From a bacterium (GTDB lineage Bacteria > Bacillota > Bacilli > Lactobacillales > Streptococcaceae), in assembly GCA_905221235.1 (NCBI GenBank), contig CAJNCJ010000002.1, positions 1-64,000 on the forward strand: a DNA stretch of 64,000 nucleotides. Reading direction: 5' to 3'. The position numbers were made by a program, and so were the translations under genes. Shown here in pieces: positions 1-7,340 of the stretch. The number at the start of each line of letters is the position of its first letter. The stretch's first letter is position 1. The notes below the pieces were generated by a model. The model had not been told where the DNA came from, did no database searches, and saw only the letters and a list, made by a program, of their open reading frames with translations.

Positions 1-30
1 TAACCTTCAACTCCATTCAAACGTCTCACA

Positions 31-234
31 CTAACTTCCACCATAGCGGAACTTAATCTGAAACGCTTTCAGATGAGGGGATTTTGTGCGCTCTTTTTTT
101 CGATTTATTTTGGCTACAAAAGCGATGAAATCAAGCATGATTAAAACCAGTGGAACTTACCCTAACACGGATTTCCACTGGTTTTTAGGATTTTTATCAG
201 ACTAACTTCCACTTGGATTAGCAGTGGAACTTAG
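31..234. repeat. Cluster of three related palindromic units
   Basis: Three imperfect palindromes built on the same words lie in the non-coding left edge. Unit 1 is at 31-56 (CTAACTTCCACC then GGAACTTAA), unit 2 at 147-181 (CCAGTGGAA then TTCCACTGG) and unit 3 at 202-234 (CTAACTTCCACT then AGTGGAACTTAG). Units 1 and 3 share the same single stem mismatch, so they look copied rather than coincidental. I see no convincing gene in 1-381 on either strand. The repeats could be a small intergenic element or overlapping transcription terminators. Confidence 0.5.
143..186. terminator. Bidirectional terminator-like hairpin
   Basis: A stem of AAAACCAGTGGAA and TTCCACTGGTTTT flanks a loop of about 17 bases and is followed by a T-run on both strands. 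It is the middle unit of the palindrome cluster and would terminate transcripts from either side. Confidence 0.5.
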
Positions 235-381
235 TTTGGGAATTTACCCTTTCTAGATCTTAGCTTCTCTTTAATCCACCACAGTTGACAAAGAACCGAA
301 ATTAATTTAATATTCCTAATCAATTTGTTCATATCTTATTATAATAGACTATATATTAATTATGGTGATTTATTCAATAGC

Positions 382-741
382 TCAGCGAGTATAAGCGAGC
401 CACTCATTAATTAGGCTAGCGATTTCTTTAGGTGCTTCAGTATAAAGCTCATGTCCGAAGTTCTCTAGAAAAATAGTATCAACATAGTCTGGCAATTCTT
501 TTAGGGCTTCCTCTCTCCTTATAGCTTCATTAGGATAGCGAGGACTAATAAATAAGGTATCCCCCACTTCTCTCTTAAAAGCTTGGATTTTCCGCCGTAG
601 TCGAAGAATCGCTTCTATATTTTCATAATTTATAGCTAACTCATATCTATTATACTCCGTATTCCAGTGATAAGACTGTCTTACAGCTTCTTCCATATTT
701 TCTGACCAATGCTTTGCTTCGGATTTCTCTTTAGAAATCAT
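382..741 (-). pseudogene. Alpha/beta hydrolase, C-terminal fragment
   Basis: This is the downstream half of an alpha/beta hydrolase gene cut by the IS200-type element to its right. The fragment encodes the C-terminal part of the fold: a strand followed by an acidic segment (LFISPRYPNE), then FLENFGHELYTEAP, where the histidine in FGHE is the probable catalytic His. Joining the fragment to the one at 1540-1905 without the inserted DNA gives one continuous frame (LVLLIM then ISKEKSEAKHW). The ATG at its start is a by-product of the junction and not a genuine initiation site. The substrate of the intact enzyme cannot be told from the sequence. The protein is presumably non-functional here. Confidence 0.8.
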
Positions 742-1539
742 GACCACCCGTCTAACGGGTGGTTTGAACCAGGGCTATAAGCCCAAATTACCAGCCAGCG
801 CCTAAAGACGCTGGCTTTCACGTTGTTCAAGCCTTATTGCTCTTGACTAGTCACTTGCCTCTTAAAGAGGCTTTAGTATTACTTACCACTATCCCTAAAG
901 GGATCCTCATATTCTTTTACACTTAATTTATCTAGTGCTATATCATACTTTACTCGGTCTCAAATTTTCATACTCGTGAAGAAATCATCCACTGGATAAT
1001 TTCTTTAATCTTGAATATATTTCTTAATTGTGGCTTCATTGAGTCCAACCGTACTCACATAATAACCTTCCGCCCAAAAATGCCTATTCCCAAACTTGTA
1101 CTTGAGATTGGCGTGTTGGTCAAACATCATGAGTGCACTTTTACCTTTTAAATACCCCATGAAACTTGAAACACTTATCCTTGGTGGAATACTTACTAAC
1201 ATATGTACATGATCAGGCATTAAGTGTCCTTCGATAATCTCAACACCTTTATAACTACATAATCGATGAAATATTTCTCCTAAACTACTTCGATATTGAT
1301 TATAAATGACTTTTCGTCTATACTTAGGGGTGAACACAATGTGATATTTACACATCCACTTTGTGTGTGATAAACTATGTGCCTTTTGTGCCATATTTTT
1401 CTCCTCTCGCTTTACAATTGGCTTGAACACCTTTATTGTATCGCGTTTGGAGTTTTTTGGGTATAACCTTCGACGCGCACCCGCATAGCGGGTGGTTTTT
1501 TTGTCTCGCACCTAGCGGAGCGAGACGGACTAATAGTCA
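742..1539 (-). mobile_element. IS200/IS605-family insertion sequence
   Basis: The roughly 800-base insertion separates the two halves of a hydrolase gene and encodes a single Y1 (HUH) transposase with no accessory tnpB. Hairpins sit near both ends: ACCACCCG/CGGGTGGT at 743-763 and CACCCGC/GCGGGTG at 1478-1494, with a further stem GTCTCGC/GCGAGAC at 1503-1526. A strong internal stem AGCCAGCG/CGCTGGCT is at 793-816. Subterminal hairpins in place of inverted repeats, and no obvious target duplication, fit single-strand 'peel and paste' transposition known for this family. The boundary is ambiguous by three bases because CAT occurs at both junctions (739-741 and 1540-1542). Confidence 0.85.
879..1394 (-). 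pseudogene. IS200-type transposase TnpA, interrupted near its 3' end
   Basis: The protein starts MAQKAHSLSHTKW at 1394 behind a GAGGAG ribosome binding site and carries the HUH motif (MPDHVHML) and the helix with the expected catalytic tyrosine (KKYIQD). It then meets a stop at 1005-1007. About 55 bases further on, the normal C-terminus resumes in another frame (DIALDKLSVKEYEDPF and so on) and ends at 879. The intervening bases contain an imperfect palindrome (AAGAAAT...ATTTCTT). The truncated product keeps HUH and Tyr but loses the residues after the tyrosine, including the glutamine expected a few positions later, so activity is doubtful. Confidence 0.75.
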
Positions 1540-1905
1540 CATAATAAGAAGAACTAAGTCTGAAACGACTTGAGATTCGATATAGTTTTTAGCTTCCTCT
1601 AACTCTGTATCTAAAGGTAAAATCTTATCTAAATCTAGATAGCCACCATCCAAAAGAATCAGTTTTTTCACTTCATGAAATTCCGATGCGAGATAACGAG
1701 CCAAATCCCCTCCAAGAGAATGGCCTATCAGACAGATAGATTCTCCCTCTACTATTTCCTTTTTAAACCATGATTTCAATTCTATTTCATCTCGAAGATG
1801 CTTTTCATATGGATTCAGAAAACAGACCTGCGAATCTAGTTCTTGAAGAAAATCCTTGCTATGATAGATATTGCTTCCCAGACCGCCAATAAAATACATT
1901 TTCAT
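1540..1905 (-). pseudogene. Alpha/beta hydrolase, N-terminal fragment
   Basis: This is the upstream half of the hydrolase gene interrupted by the IS200-type element. It begins MKMYFIGGLGSN, a typical first strand with oxyanion region, and contains the nucleophile elbow GHSLGGD, with Ser as the catalytic residue. The open frame runs a few bases into the insertion and stops at 1537. It lies three bases after the 103-residue gene at 1909-2220, so the two were probably co-transcribed. Without its His-bearing C-terminal half the enzyme cannot be active. The combined gene would encode about 241 residues, a usual size for small esterase-like hydrolases. Confidence 0.8.
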
Positions 1906-1908
1906 TCT

Positions 1909-2220
1909 CTACTTAATACTATGCTTATTCATTTTTTGTTCAAAGATAGTCGTGATAATCTGACGCAATTCTTCGCGTTCTTTTTCAGGAATCTCACCAC
2001 TTGTTTGAGCTGCAGCGTAGAGTTCAGGGTGTTCAATTGAAATCCGTTTAATCGTACGTGATGTAGCATGTTTTCTGACGAAAAATGGGATTCGCTTAAT
2101 CAAGTCTTGTGGTACAAGCGCAAGAATTTTCTCAGCAGTTTCCTTGTCACTAATCTTAGATGTTGTGAGCCCCTTCTTAATCATTTCCTGTTCTTTTTCT
2201 GTAAAATCTTTTAATTCCAT
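1909..2220 (-). CDS. Conserved hypothetical protein, 103 aa
   Basis: I do not recognise a named family. The protein is small, charged and mostly helical, starting MELKDFTEKEQEMI and ending in a basic tail (KMNKHSIK). It has no membrane segment, signal peptide or cysteine motif. An AGGAGG-type ribosome binding site precedes the start and a good promoter lies at 2252-2280. It is the first gene of a two-gene unit with the broken alpha/beta hydrolase three bases downstream, so it may once have worked with that enzyme. Confidence 0.7.
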   Translation of the reverse strand: MELKDFTEKEQEMIKKGLTTSKISDKETAEKILALVPQDLIKRIPFFVRKHATSRTIKRISIEHPELYAAAQTSGEIPEKEREELRQIITTIFEQKMNKHSIK

Positions 2221-2251
2221 TCGCTTAATCCTCCTATTTACTCTAAGTTAA

Positions 2252-2280
2252 ATTATATACCAATTGTAGCAAGACGACAA
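2252..2280 (-). promoter_or_regulatory. Promoter of the 103-aa gene
   Basis: On the minus strand the -35 TTGTCG (2275-2280) and -10 TATAAT (2252-2257) are separated by 17 bases, just upstream of the 2220 start. Confidence 0.55.
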
Positions 2281-2339
2281 ATAGTCTGTTTGTAAAATCT
2301 TCTCTATACTACAACTTTCCTATCGCTCATAATTGCTCT

Positions 2340-4082
2340 TTAATGAAAAATCACAAATCCTTTTGGAGAAATGACAAGCTGATTCTCCAATTCTTGGCAA
2401 TTGCTTGCTAGTGATACTGCTTCCTTCTCTAAAAGGTAATCTTCTTTGGACTGGTTGAAAATAGCCTTGATGACTTGGTTATCGTAACTCCATTCTAAAA
2501 CTAATACATCAGCTTTAATTTCTTGGAGACTATACTTGCCATGCTGAATAGTTGCTGACGCGTATTTCCGAATCTTAATCAGCCTCTTCATAAAGTTCAA
2601 CATATCATTGTCACTTGATACGCGTTCCCAAGGCATACAACGACGACAATCTGGATCTGGTCCTCCGGTCAAGGCTAGCTCGGTTCCGTAATAAATGCAC
2701 GGTGTTCCCTTTTGTAAAAAGAGAAAGGCTAGGGCTGATTTGACCAGTTGAGCGTCTCCATTGGCCGTCCACAAGATTCGTTCTGTATCATGCGAATCTA
2801 GAAGATTAAACATCACTTCTGAAATTTGCTGCTTGTAGTACATAGACTGACCATTGATTTCATCGATGAACTGATTCGTATTCTTAACACCTCGTAAGAA
2901 ATAGTCCTTGATGCTATCAGATAAAGGATAATTCATGACCGCGTGAAACTCATCTCCGTTTAGCCAAGGCTGAGACGTATGCCAGACTTCTCCAAGGATA
3001 TAAAGATCAGACTTTTTAGCTAAAACTGCCTTGCGAAAATCCTTCCAGAATTGATGGTCAATCTCATTAGCCACATCCAAACGCCAAGCATCGATATCAA
3101 ACTCTTCAATCCAATAAGTCGCAACCTTTAAAAGATAATCCTTGACCTCTGGATTTGCTGTATTTAGCTTAGGCATATAGTCCTCGAAACCGAAAGCGTG
3201 ATAGGGTAACTCTCTCTTATTGGCTAGCTTTTCAGTCGTCACTGGGAATTGTTGTATATGGAACCAATCTTTATAAGCAGACTGTTCACCATTTTTGACA
3301 ACATCTTGCCATTGAGGCGATTGCGAACCAATATGATTAAATACCGCATCCAGCATGATTTTCATACCACGCTGATGAGCTTGCTCGACCAGTTCCCGAA
3401 AGGTCTCCTTGTCTCCAAAATGACGGTCAATTTCGAAATAATCCGTCGTATTGTACTTGTGATTGCTCGTCGATTCAAAGATGGGACATAGATAAAGACC
3501 AGTAATGCCCAATTCTTGCAAGTAATCCAGATGATCAATAATGCCTTGTAAATCACCACCAAAGAAATCATCACTCTTAGGTGTGATAGATGAATCCCAG
3601 TCTAATGTCCCTTCTGGATTTAATCGAGCATTTCCATTGGCAAATCGCTCAGGAAATATCTGATACCACACCGTATCTGAAACCCAGGCAGGAACCTTGC
3701 AGGCATCAATCTCATGAATATAAGGCAACTTAAATCCATTTCCAATAGTATGAAGATTTTCTAGAGAATTTTCCACGCATCCTTTATCGCCGTACAAAAT
3801 GCTCTGGCCTTCTGTATCCGTGACTTCAAAGAGATACTGGATACGTGCAAAGTCAACGGACACTTCAACCTGCCAATAGTCAAATAAAGCGTCAGAAGTC
3901 AGCTTGGCCATTTCCTTCGTATCCTGATAGAACTCTTCCATAAAAATAAAAGGATCACCATAATGCAAGTTGATGCTTTCAATGTCCCCTTTCTTAGTTC
4001 GAATCCGAATATGAAGTTTCTTATCCTTATAAAGATAGGCAAACTCAGACTCTGGCCTATGGTAAATAGCACTTAATTCCAT
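2340..4082 (-). CDS. Glycoside hydrolase family 13, neopullulanase/cyclomaltodextrinase type
   Basis: This is a cytoplasmic alpha-glucan hydrolase: no signal peptide is visible. Residues 1 to about 120 look like the N-terminal beta domain of cyclomaltodextrinases. The (beta/alpha)8 barrel follows, with the GH13 regions DAVFNH, WRLDVANE (nucleophile Asp), LGEVWH (acid/base Glu) and LLDSHDTE. WYQIFPERF and FFGGDLQGI are typical of the neopullulanase group. Family members cleave cyclodextrins, pullulan or maltodextrins to maltose, panose and glucose. The ATG at 4082 is preceded by AGGAG at eight bases; an in-frame TTG immediately upstream is unlikely to be the start. A cre box between promoter and gene indicates catabolite control. 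The exact substrate is not decidable. Confidence 0.88.
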   Translation of the reverse strand: MELSAIYHRPESEFAYLYKDKKLHIRIRTKKGDIESINLHYGDPFIFMEEFYQDTKEMAKLTSDALFDYWQVEVSVDFARIQYLFEVTDTEGQSILYGDKGCVENSLENLHTIGNGFKLPYIHEIDACKVPAWVSDTVWYQIFPERFANGNARLNPEGTLDWDSSITPKSDDFFGGDLQGIIDHLDYLQELGITGLYLCPIFESTSNHKYNTTDYFEIDRHFGDKETFRELVEQAHQRGMKIMLDAVFNHIGSQSPQWQDVVKNGEQSAYKDWFHIQQFPVTTEKLANKRELPYHAFGFEDYMPKLNTANPEVKDYLLKVATYWIEEFDIDAWRLDVANEIDHQFWKDFRKAVLAKKSDLYILGEVWHTSQPWLNGDEFHAVMNYPLSDSIKDYFLRGVKNTNQFIDEINGQSMYYKQQISEVMFNLLDSHDTERILWTANGDAQLVKSALAFLFLQKGTPCIYYGTELALTGGPDPDCRRCMPWERVSSDNDMLNFMKRLIKIRKYASATIQHGKYSLQEIKADVLVLEWSYDNQVIKAIFNQSKEDYLLEKEAVSLASNCQELENQLVISPKGFVIFH

Positions 4083-4115
4083 CAATTTGTCTCCTAAATT
4101 TTAAATTTAATTTCA

Positions 4116-4130
4116 CGCAAACGTTTTCAA
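4116..4130 (-). promoter_or_regulatory. cre box (CcpA operator)
   Basis: The minus strand reads TTGAAAACGTTTGCG, matching the cre consensus except at the last base. It lies downstream of the -10 box at 4144-4149, where bound CcpA would act as a roadblock and repress the GH13 gene during growth on preferred sugars. Confidence 0.65.
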
Positions 4131-4143
4131 AAACAATAAAACC

Positions 4144-4172
4144 AGTATACTATTTTTGTAGACTATTTGCAA
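4144..4172 (-). promoter_or_regulatory. Promoter of the GH13 gene
   Basis: The -35 TTGCAA (4167-4172) and -10 TATACT (4144-4149) are 17 bases apart on the minus strand. Confidence 0.6.
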
Positions 4173-4212
4173 GAATGGTCCGTTCTTAAATGAACTATAT
4201 TTTAAAGTATAC

Positions 4213-4236
4213 AAAAAGCCTTAAAAAAGGCTTTCT
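4213..4236 (-). terminator. Terminator of the lipid kinase gene
   Basis: The stem AAAGCCTT/AAGGCTTT (4215-4222 and 4227-4234) lies immediately after the kinase stop codon and is followed by a T-rich tract on the minus strand. Confidence 0.7.
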
Positions 4237-4243
4237 CTATATA

Positions 4244-5140
4244 CTATTCCTCTTTCGGTTTTGAAAATACTTCAATGTGTTGGCCCAGTACCTTGATTTC
4301 TACAGGTAGGTCATCTGACTTATCACCGTCAACATCTGACTCCAATTCACTATCTGAAGAGATTTTAATAGTACGCGCTTTGATATATTCGATATTATCA
4401 TTTGCGACAACATCGCCTTTCAATAAATCTGGAATGACGGATAATTTAGAGAATATTGAAGCATCTTTTAAAATCAAAATGTTGGCATAGCCGTCCTTGT
4501 TTTCTTCAAAGATTTTTTTGTCAGCGAAGTAATTTGTCAAGAGAACCAAAACATGACTCGCTTCACCAACATAATTTCCATTTTCTGTTTCAACCTTAAT
4601 GTTAAAGACCTGATCCGTCATGACAGATTTCATGGTATTAACAGCATAGGCTAAAATACCGAATTTTGTCTTGTCCTCGATTTCAACATTGTGAATCGCT
4701 TCTGGAAGAGAACCGATACTAAAGATATAACCAAAATAGTTATCGTTTGCTTTACCGATATCAATCTTGTTGGTTAAATCAAAATCGAGTTCATCAATAG
4801 CACCATCGATATCCTGATTGATTTCCAAAAGTTTTGTAATGAGGTTACCCGTCCCACCAGGGATAATACCTAACTTAGGAACGTAGTCTCTCTCAGCAAT
4901 ACCCGAAATAACTTCGTTGACAGTCCCATCTCCACCAAAACACACCACTGCATCGTACTGCTTACGAGACGCTTCTTCAGCAAAATGTGTTGCATCCAGC
5001 GCTTTTTCAGTAATTTTGGTTTCAACATATTCAAAGTATTCTTTTGCTTTATTCTCCAGCTTTTCTTTGTAATCCAAAGCCTTCTCTCCACCAGAGGTAG
5101 GGTTGATAATTATCATTGCTTTTTTCATTAATTTTCTCAT
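4244..5140 (-). CDS. Diacylglycerol/lipid kinase family protein (YegS/DagK-like)
   Basis: The protein belongs to the soluble DagK/YegS/sphingosine kinase family, which phosphorylates diacylglycerol or related lipids with ATP at the membrane surface. The N-terminal domain holds the glycine-rich nucleotide site (IIINPTSGGEKA, then CFGGDGTVNEV, then GIIPGGTGNL). The C-terminal half is the beta-sandwich domain. At 298 residues it is of normal length. The first ATG at 5140 has AAGGAG at seven bases. A second ATG four codons later is possible, because the sequence GAGAAAATTAATGA is nearly duplicated there. It is a single-gene unit with its own promoter and terminator. The precise lipid substrate is uncertain. 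Confidence 0.85.
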   Translation of the reverse strand: MRKLMKKAMIIINPTSGGEKALDYKEKLENKAKEYFEYVETKITEKALDATHFAEEASRKQYDAVVCFGGDGTVNEVISGIAERDYVPKLGIIPGGTGNLITKLLEINQDIDGAIDELDFDLTNKIDIGKANDNYFGYIFSIGSLPEAIHNVEIEDKTKFGILAYAVNTMKSVMTDQVFNIKVETENGNYVGEASHVLVLLTNYFADKKIFEENKDGYANILILKDASIFSKLSVIPDLLKGDVVANDNIEYIKARTIKISSDSELESDVDGDKSDDLPVEIKVLGQHIEVFSKPKEE

Positions 5141-5205
5141 TAATTTTCTCCTTAATATTCATTAGAAATGTTTATATTTCATCGTATGCATGTAAATGTA
5201 CTATC

Positions 5206-5211
5206 ATTATA
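5206..5211 (-). promoter_or_regulatory. -10 box of the lipid kinase promoter
   Basis: The minus strand carries TATAAT at 5206-5211, about 65 bases before the start codon. No strong -35 is seen; the nearest candidate is TTTTCC. Confidence 0.4.
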
Positions 5212-5262
5212 CAATGAAAATACGGAAAAGAGAAATATGAAGTACTAGAGATTGAAACTCTT

Positions 5263-5436
5263 TTATTTTATATCACCCTTATTATCCCATCGCCTGAGTA
5301 CATCCTTTATGGATTCATCCAAGTAAGAGTAGGCCTTTTCCTTTATCCAATCAGGAATACCATAAGCTGCCTCTGCTATGCTGCCAGTGATTGCAGCGAG
5401 AGTATCACTGTCGCCACCAAGTGAGATGGCATTTCT
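5263..5436 (-). pseudogene. ADP-ribosylglycohydrolase, C-terminal fragment
   Basis: The minus strand encodes RNAISLGGDSDTLAAITGSI, then an AEAAYGIPDWI-type tail, to a stop at 5263-5265. The LGGDSDT segment is the conserved C-terminal metal-binding motif of ADP-ribosylglycohydrolases, which remove ADP-ribose from modified proteins. There is no start codon, and the fragment begins inside the stop codon region of the 5435-6052 gene. Its matching N-terminus is at 6157-6285. The middle of the gene is missing, so this is a relic. Confidence 0.75.
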
Positions 5437-6052
5437 ACTTACAATACTCTTTTATTTTACCAGCATATTCACTCAAGAGATTATTTGAATAAATTTTTTC
5501 AGCATTTGAATTTCTAACTTCTTTCCATAGGATAGAAGCCACTTTTAATTTATTCGAGTAATTACGACTATTTTCGTCTGCACAGAAATCCTTTAAAAAT
5601 TGATTCCATTGACAAACTGAATGGTCATACTTGGCATAATCTGAATTTCCATAATAAACTTTTAGCATATCTTTAATTGTAAAGGCCAAATCATTTTCAT
5701 TTTTTACTTTTCTCCAAGATGTAGCCATATCAGCAGTAAATTTAAAGGGGGAAACATCTGTTAAAGTTGAGAAATATTCTCTAAAGTAAGTGTTAAAGGA
5801 GAATCCACATTCAAGTAAGGGCGTATCTAAGGCAATAGCTTCCAATCTTTTCTTATTTCTTTTTGTTGATGATTTTTTAATCAAATTCCCCTTAAAGTAC
5901 TGCTCAATAATATGATTGAGTTCTTGTTTGGTACCTCTATATTCAAGTTCCAATGTCTTGCATATCTGTGAAAGTTCATCACGATACCAATAATATTTAT
6001 TAAACTCATCAAAGGATGAGATTTTATCAAACTCAGGTCTGCTATCTATCAA
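5435..6052 (-). CDS. SAP/DUF6434-type domain protein, 205 aa
   Basis: The N-terminal 60 residues (RPEF, then FNKYYWYRDELSQICK, then GTKQELNHIIEQYFKG) resemble the small SAP/HeH-like helix-extended-loop-helix fold often labelled DUF6434. The rest (for example SFNTYFREYF, then FTADMATSWRKV, and CQWNQFLKDF) is uncharacterised. Initiation is probably at the TTG at 6052, because AAGGAGG lies seven bases upstream and no ATG fits. The gene sits exactly where the middle of an ADP-ribosylglycohydrolase gene should be, so it arrived by an exchange or insertion. A nucleic-acid-binding role is only an inference from the SAP-like region. Confidence 0.65.
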   Translation of the reverse strand: MIDSRPEFDKISSFDEFNKYYWYRDELSQICKTLELEYRGTKQELNHIIEQYFKGNLIKKSSTKRNKKRLEAIALDTPLLECGFSFNTYFREYFSTLTDVSPFKFTADMATSWRKVKNENDLAFTIKDMLKVYYGNSDYAKYDHSVCQWNQFLKDFCADENSRNYSNKLKVASILWKEVRNSNAEKIYSNNLLSEYAGKIKEYCK

Positions 6053-6125
6053 TATGACACCTCCTTAAAAACAGTTTAGGTTTTCATCTCAAAATAATGG
6101 AATTTTGGCTTCTTTATTTTGAGGA

Positions 6126-6159
6126 TTAGCAACGTTTCACTAACAAATTCACACACTCA
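6126..6159 (-). pseudogene. Relic of an rlmD 3' end (att-like)
   Basis: The minus strand encodes ECVNLLVKRC and a stop, closely matching the last codons of the intact rlmD at 14702 ([10 protein letters not shown]). About 28 of 34 bases are identical and the orientation is the same. It lies between the two ADP-ribosylglycohydrolase fragments. The simplest reading is the far attachment-site copy left by an element that integrated into the 3' end of rlmD. Confidence 0.65.
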
Positions 6160-6285
6160 GTGGTTCGGACTTACCGTATCATTCGTGAAAAAACAATCTT
6201 CACAAAATAAAGGAAAATCCTTTGTTTTGATATTGTTCCACTCGTAAACAGAGCCTACAATGTCTCCAACGATTGCTCCGAGCAT
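6157..6285 (-). pseudogene. ADP-ribosylglycohydrolase, N-terminal fragment
   Basis: Starting at 6285 behind AAGGAGGA, the frame reads MLGAIVGDIVGSVYEWNN, the canonical N-terminus of an ADP-ribosylglycohydrolase. It continues to the first metal-site motif (FTNDT), then stops after VSPNH at 6157. The remainder of the gene is absent, apart from the C-terminal piece at 5263-5436. Its start overlaps the last 31 bases of the alpha/beta hydrolase gene, so the two were translationally close. Confidence 0.75.
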
Positions 6286-7103
6286 AAAATTCCTCCTTGT
6301 GACATATCAGATTCATTACACATCCCCAATGGATTGCTCTTTAAAAATGGCTCAACTAAATCAATCCACTCTTGAGGCAGGTAAGCTGACAAATAGCCGT
6401 GATTATAACCCTTTGCTTCATATAAAATTGTATTTGCATGTAGCTGATGAAATAATTTCGCTGATTCTTTCACACAGTTCAATTCTTTTTCACCATAGAT
6501 ATACAGAACCTGAGCCTTGCTAGCAGAAATCATATCTTTCAGCTTGTAATGCCCCATATAGTTTTTGTAAATGGTCACCAATGTTTCGACAGGCGTCCTT
6601 GGAAGATCCTCTAAATAATAAGCTTTTATTTCCTCTGGATAAGCCAGTTTAGGATAGAGTTTGTTCATCATGCTTAACTGAAGTTTGCAAGAGAATTTAT
6701 TGAACATCAGTTTACCAAATAGAGACACTAGAAAGATGCTGATTTTAGCTAACCTTGGTTGAGGAATACAGAGGCTTCCGTCTATAATGGCCTTCTCAGT
6801 AATTTCACTGTCTAAAGACAAAAGCTCCATGGCAATTTGACCACCAAGTGAAACACCACCGATTGCAAACAATTTCCCACCACAGTTTGCTTTGATATAG
6901 TCTAGAATCTCCAAAGCAGAATCTTCAGTAGAAACATAATCAAGTTGATATTCCTCGCCGTGGCCATTCAAAGTGGGTAGAATAATACGGTATTCTTTTG
7001 ACAAGATTCGTGCTTGACGAAGATAATTCCACCAAGAACTGCCACCACCATGTATCAGTAAAATAGGAGGCAAATTCTTATCACCAAATTCATGGAATTT
7101 CAT
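6255..7103 (-). CDS. Alpha/beta hydrolase
   Basis: This is a 282-residue cytosolic alpha/beta hydrolase. It shows the oxyanion-loop motif LLIHGGGSSWWNY, the nucleophile elbow GGVSLGGQ (Ser), a late strand with acidic residue (VLYIYGEKEL) and the final histidine region KGYNHGYL. Residues from about 120 to 190 form a helical lid. The family covers esterases, lipases and related enzymes, and the substrate cannot be read from the sequence. The C-terminal 28 residues overlap the start and ribosome binding site of the broken ADP-ribosylglycohydrolase. This is the first gene inside the rlmD-bounded island. Confidence 0.8.
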   Translation of the reverse strand: MKFHEFGDKNLPPILLIHGGGSSWWNYLRQARILSKEYRIILPTLNGHGEEYQLDYVSTEDSALEILDYIKANCGGKLFAIGGVSLGGQIAMELLSLDSEITEKAIIDGSLCIPQPRLAKISIFLVSLFGKLMFNKFSCKLQLSMMNKLYPKLAYPEEIKAYYLEDLPRTPVETLVTIYKNYMGHYKLKDMISASKAQVLYIYGEKELNCVKESAKLFHQLHANTILYEAKGYNHGYLSAYLPQEWIDLVEPFLKSNPLGMCNESDMSQGGILCSEQSLETL

Positions 7104-7340
7104 GTTTAAACTCCTTACTGTAGGACTTTTACTAGCTACATCTTTGTTTAATCAGTTTGAACAAGCAGTGATACCGCATCAACATGTGGGGCTGGAAAAC
7201 TTCTAAACTATAGAACGAAAGTATATACTGCCTTGCATTAAAGACCTATTTAAAATAAAATGTGTAAAATGATTTATTAATAGATTAGTTAATCATTTAC
7301 TCCAATAACACTACACTTTGTAAAAATTCTATTAACAAAG

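Noticed and set aside
1..45. Possible gene start MVEVSVRRLNGVEG running off the left edge on the minus strand
   Set aside because: Only 14 codons are visible, there is no ribosome binding site, and the sequence is part of the palindrome cluster.
60..80. Cre-like sequence CTGAAACGCTTTCAG
   Set aside because: It is one base short of the cre spacing and no gene start follows it.
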